Assembly (NCBI GenBank): GCA_018065485.1
Contig: JAGHTF010000011.1
Span: 1 to 41,038, forward strand
Source: Candidatus Cryptobacteroides fimicaballi
Lineage (GTDB): Bacteria > Bacteroidota > Bacteroidia > Bacteroidales > UBA932
Direction: 5' to 3'
Length of the DNA: 41,038 bases
The notes beneath the pieces were generated by a model. The model searched no databases. It saw only the letters and a program-made list of their open reading frames with translations, and had not been told where the DNA came from. Positions within the stretch are counted from its first letter, which is position 1. Every line of letters starts with the position of its first letter. Shown here piece by piece: positions 40,799 through 41,038 of this stretch. The position numbers and the translations under genes are program-made.

Positions 40799-41038
40799 CT
40801 TTGTTTAAAATTATGTTTATAACCTGTTGATAAACCTGTTTATATCATCAGTTTTCGGTTAATAAGTTTCATTTGAAAAGTTATCAAAAACTTATCAATA
40901 GGTTATCAACACTTTATTAATAATTTAATTGGATTTTAAATATTTGATTATTAAGTATTTATTAAAGTTATTAACATATTGACAATATAAACAACAATAA
41001 CAATAATCTTAATTTAAATCTTTATATTTGTAATAATC
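40799..41038. other. AT-rich intergenic region, candidate chromosomal origin (oriC)
   Basis: The 240 bases before mfd carry no gene that I can support. They contain three direct 9-mers one or two mismatches from the DnaA box TTATCCACA: TTATCAAAA (40881-40889), TTATCAATA (40892-40900) and TTATCAACA (40903-40911). Their starts are exactly 11 bp apart, one helical turn. An inverted TGTTGATAA lies at 40825-40833, with a looser inverted copy at 40837. Downstream (about 40912-40980) is an almost pure A/T tract that could unwind easily. Near the right end TATATTTG (41023-41030) may be a promoter for a plus-strand gene outside the window. The origin call is inference. Confidence 0.4.

Noticed and set aside
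40799-41038. Small genes or RNA gene in the right-end intergenic region
   Set aside because: Frames are broken by many stops and no stable fold or tRNA-like arms were seen; the DnaA-box-like repeats are the only clear structure.

Overview
The window looks like a chromosomal segment of an anaerobic gut-type Bacteroidota (Bacteroidales). Three things point there: repeated TAnnTTTG promoter elements in place of TATAAT, A-rich start regions without Shine-Dalgarno sequences, and typical Bacteroidales content (FISUMP/BIG2 surface lipoproteins, a DUF5106-type thioredoxin lipoprotein, an LptC lipoprotein, a CpXC protein). Species cannot be named from the sequence. Nearly every gene lies on the minus strand. 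The plus-strand genes are the three at the left edge, a large secreted protein at 25.8-28.7 kb, and ychF. No rRNA, tRNA, CRISPR array or insertion sequence was recognised, and no gene-free stretch exceeds 300 bases.

Left edge (1-1522): an AT-rich accessory island. The 5' end of a RelE/HigB-like toxin gene leaves the window on the minus strand. Divergent from it are three overlapping plus-strand genes: a RelE-fold toxin, an XRE-type antitoxin with a C-terminal tail, and a SecB-like chaperone. This is the order of a toxin-antitoxin-chaperone (TAC) module. It has a 20-bp near-perfect inverted repeat just before the first start codon.

1491-12620: a tightly packed minus-strand cluster, probably one operon with an internal promoter. 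In transcription order it encodes a secreted LPP20-like protein, a DUF4384 protein, an ECF sigma factor, a small one-helix membrane protein (candidate anti-sigma factor), a secreted transglutaminase-like protein, a secreted caspase-like (C14) peptidase with an EF-hand-like loop, a small beta-rich/barrel protein and two BIG2 lipoproteins. This envelope protease/surface module is one of the two most interesting regions.

12728-25779: a long minus-strand string with frequent ATGA overlaps: Na/Pi cotransporter, DUF5106 thioredoxin-like lipoprotein, thyA, folA, NSS symporter, mutS, then a 2-enoate-reductase-type flavoenzyme, aconitase X large and small subunits, a PanE-like reductase and a nitroreductase. 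The last five look like an uncharacterised redox/dehydratase pathway.

25820-37583: a secreted HExxH/propeller/barrel protein (plus), an EEP-family hydrolase, ychF (plus), a CpXC zinc-ribbon protein, a PpiD-type periplasmic foldase, LptC, a TPR protein, an outer-membrane barrel protein and coaX. The ppiD-to-coaX set is an envelope-biogenesis operon.

37616-41038: mfd, then a very AT-rich 240-bp stretch. It holds three DnaA-box-like 9-mers exactly 11 bp apart, an inverted copy, and an AT-only-like tract. This is a candidate chromosomal origin. Strand bias and the C-rich plus strand, visible even in plus-strand genes, fit a fork moving leftward from there.
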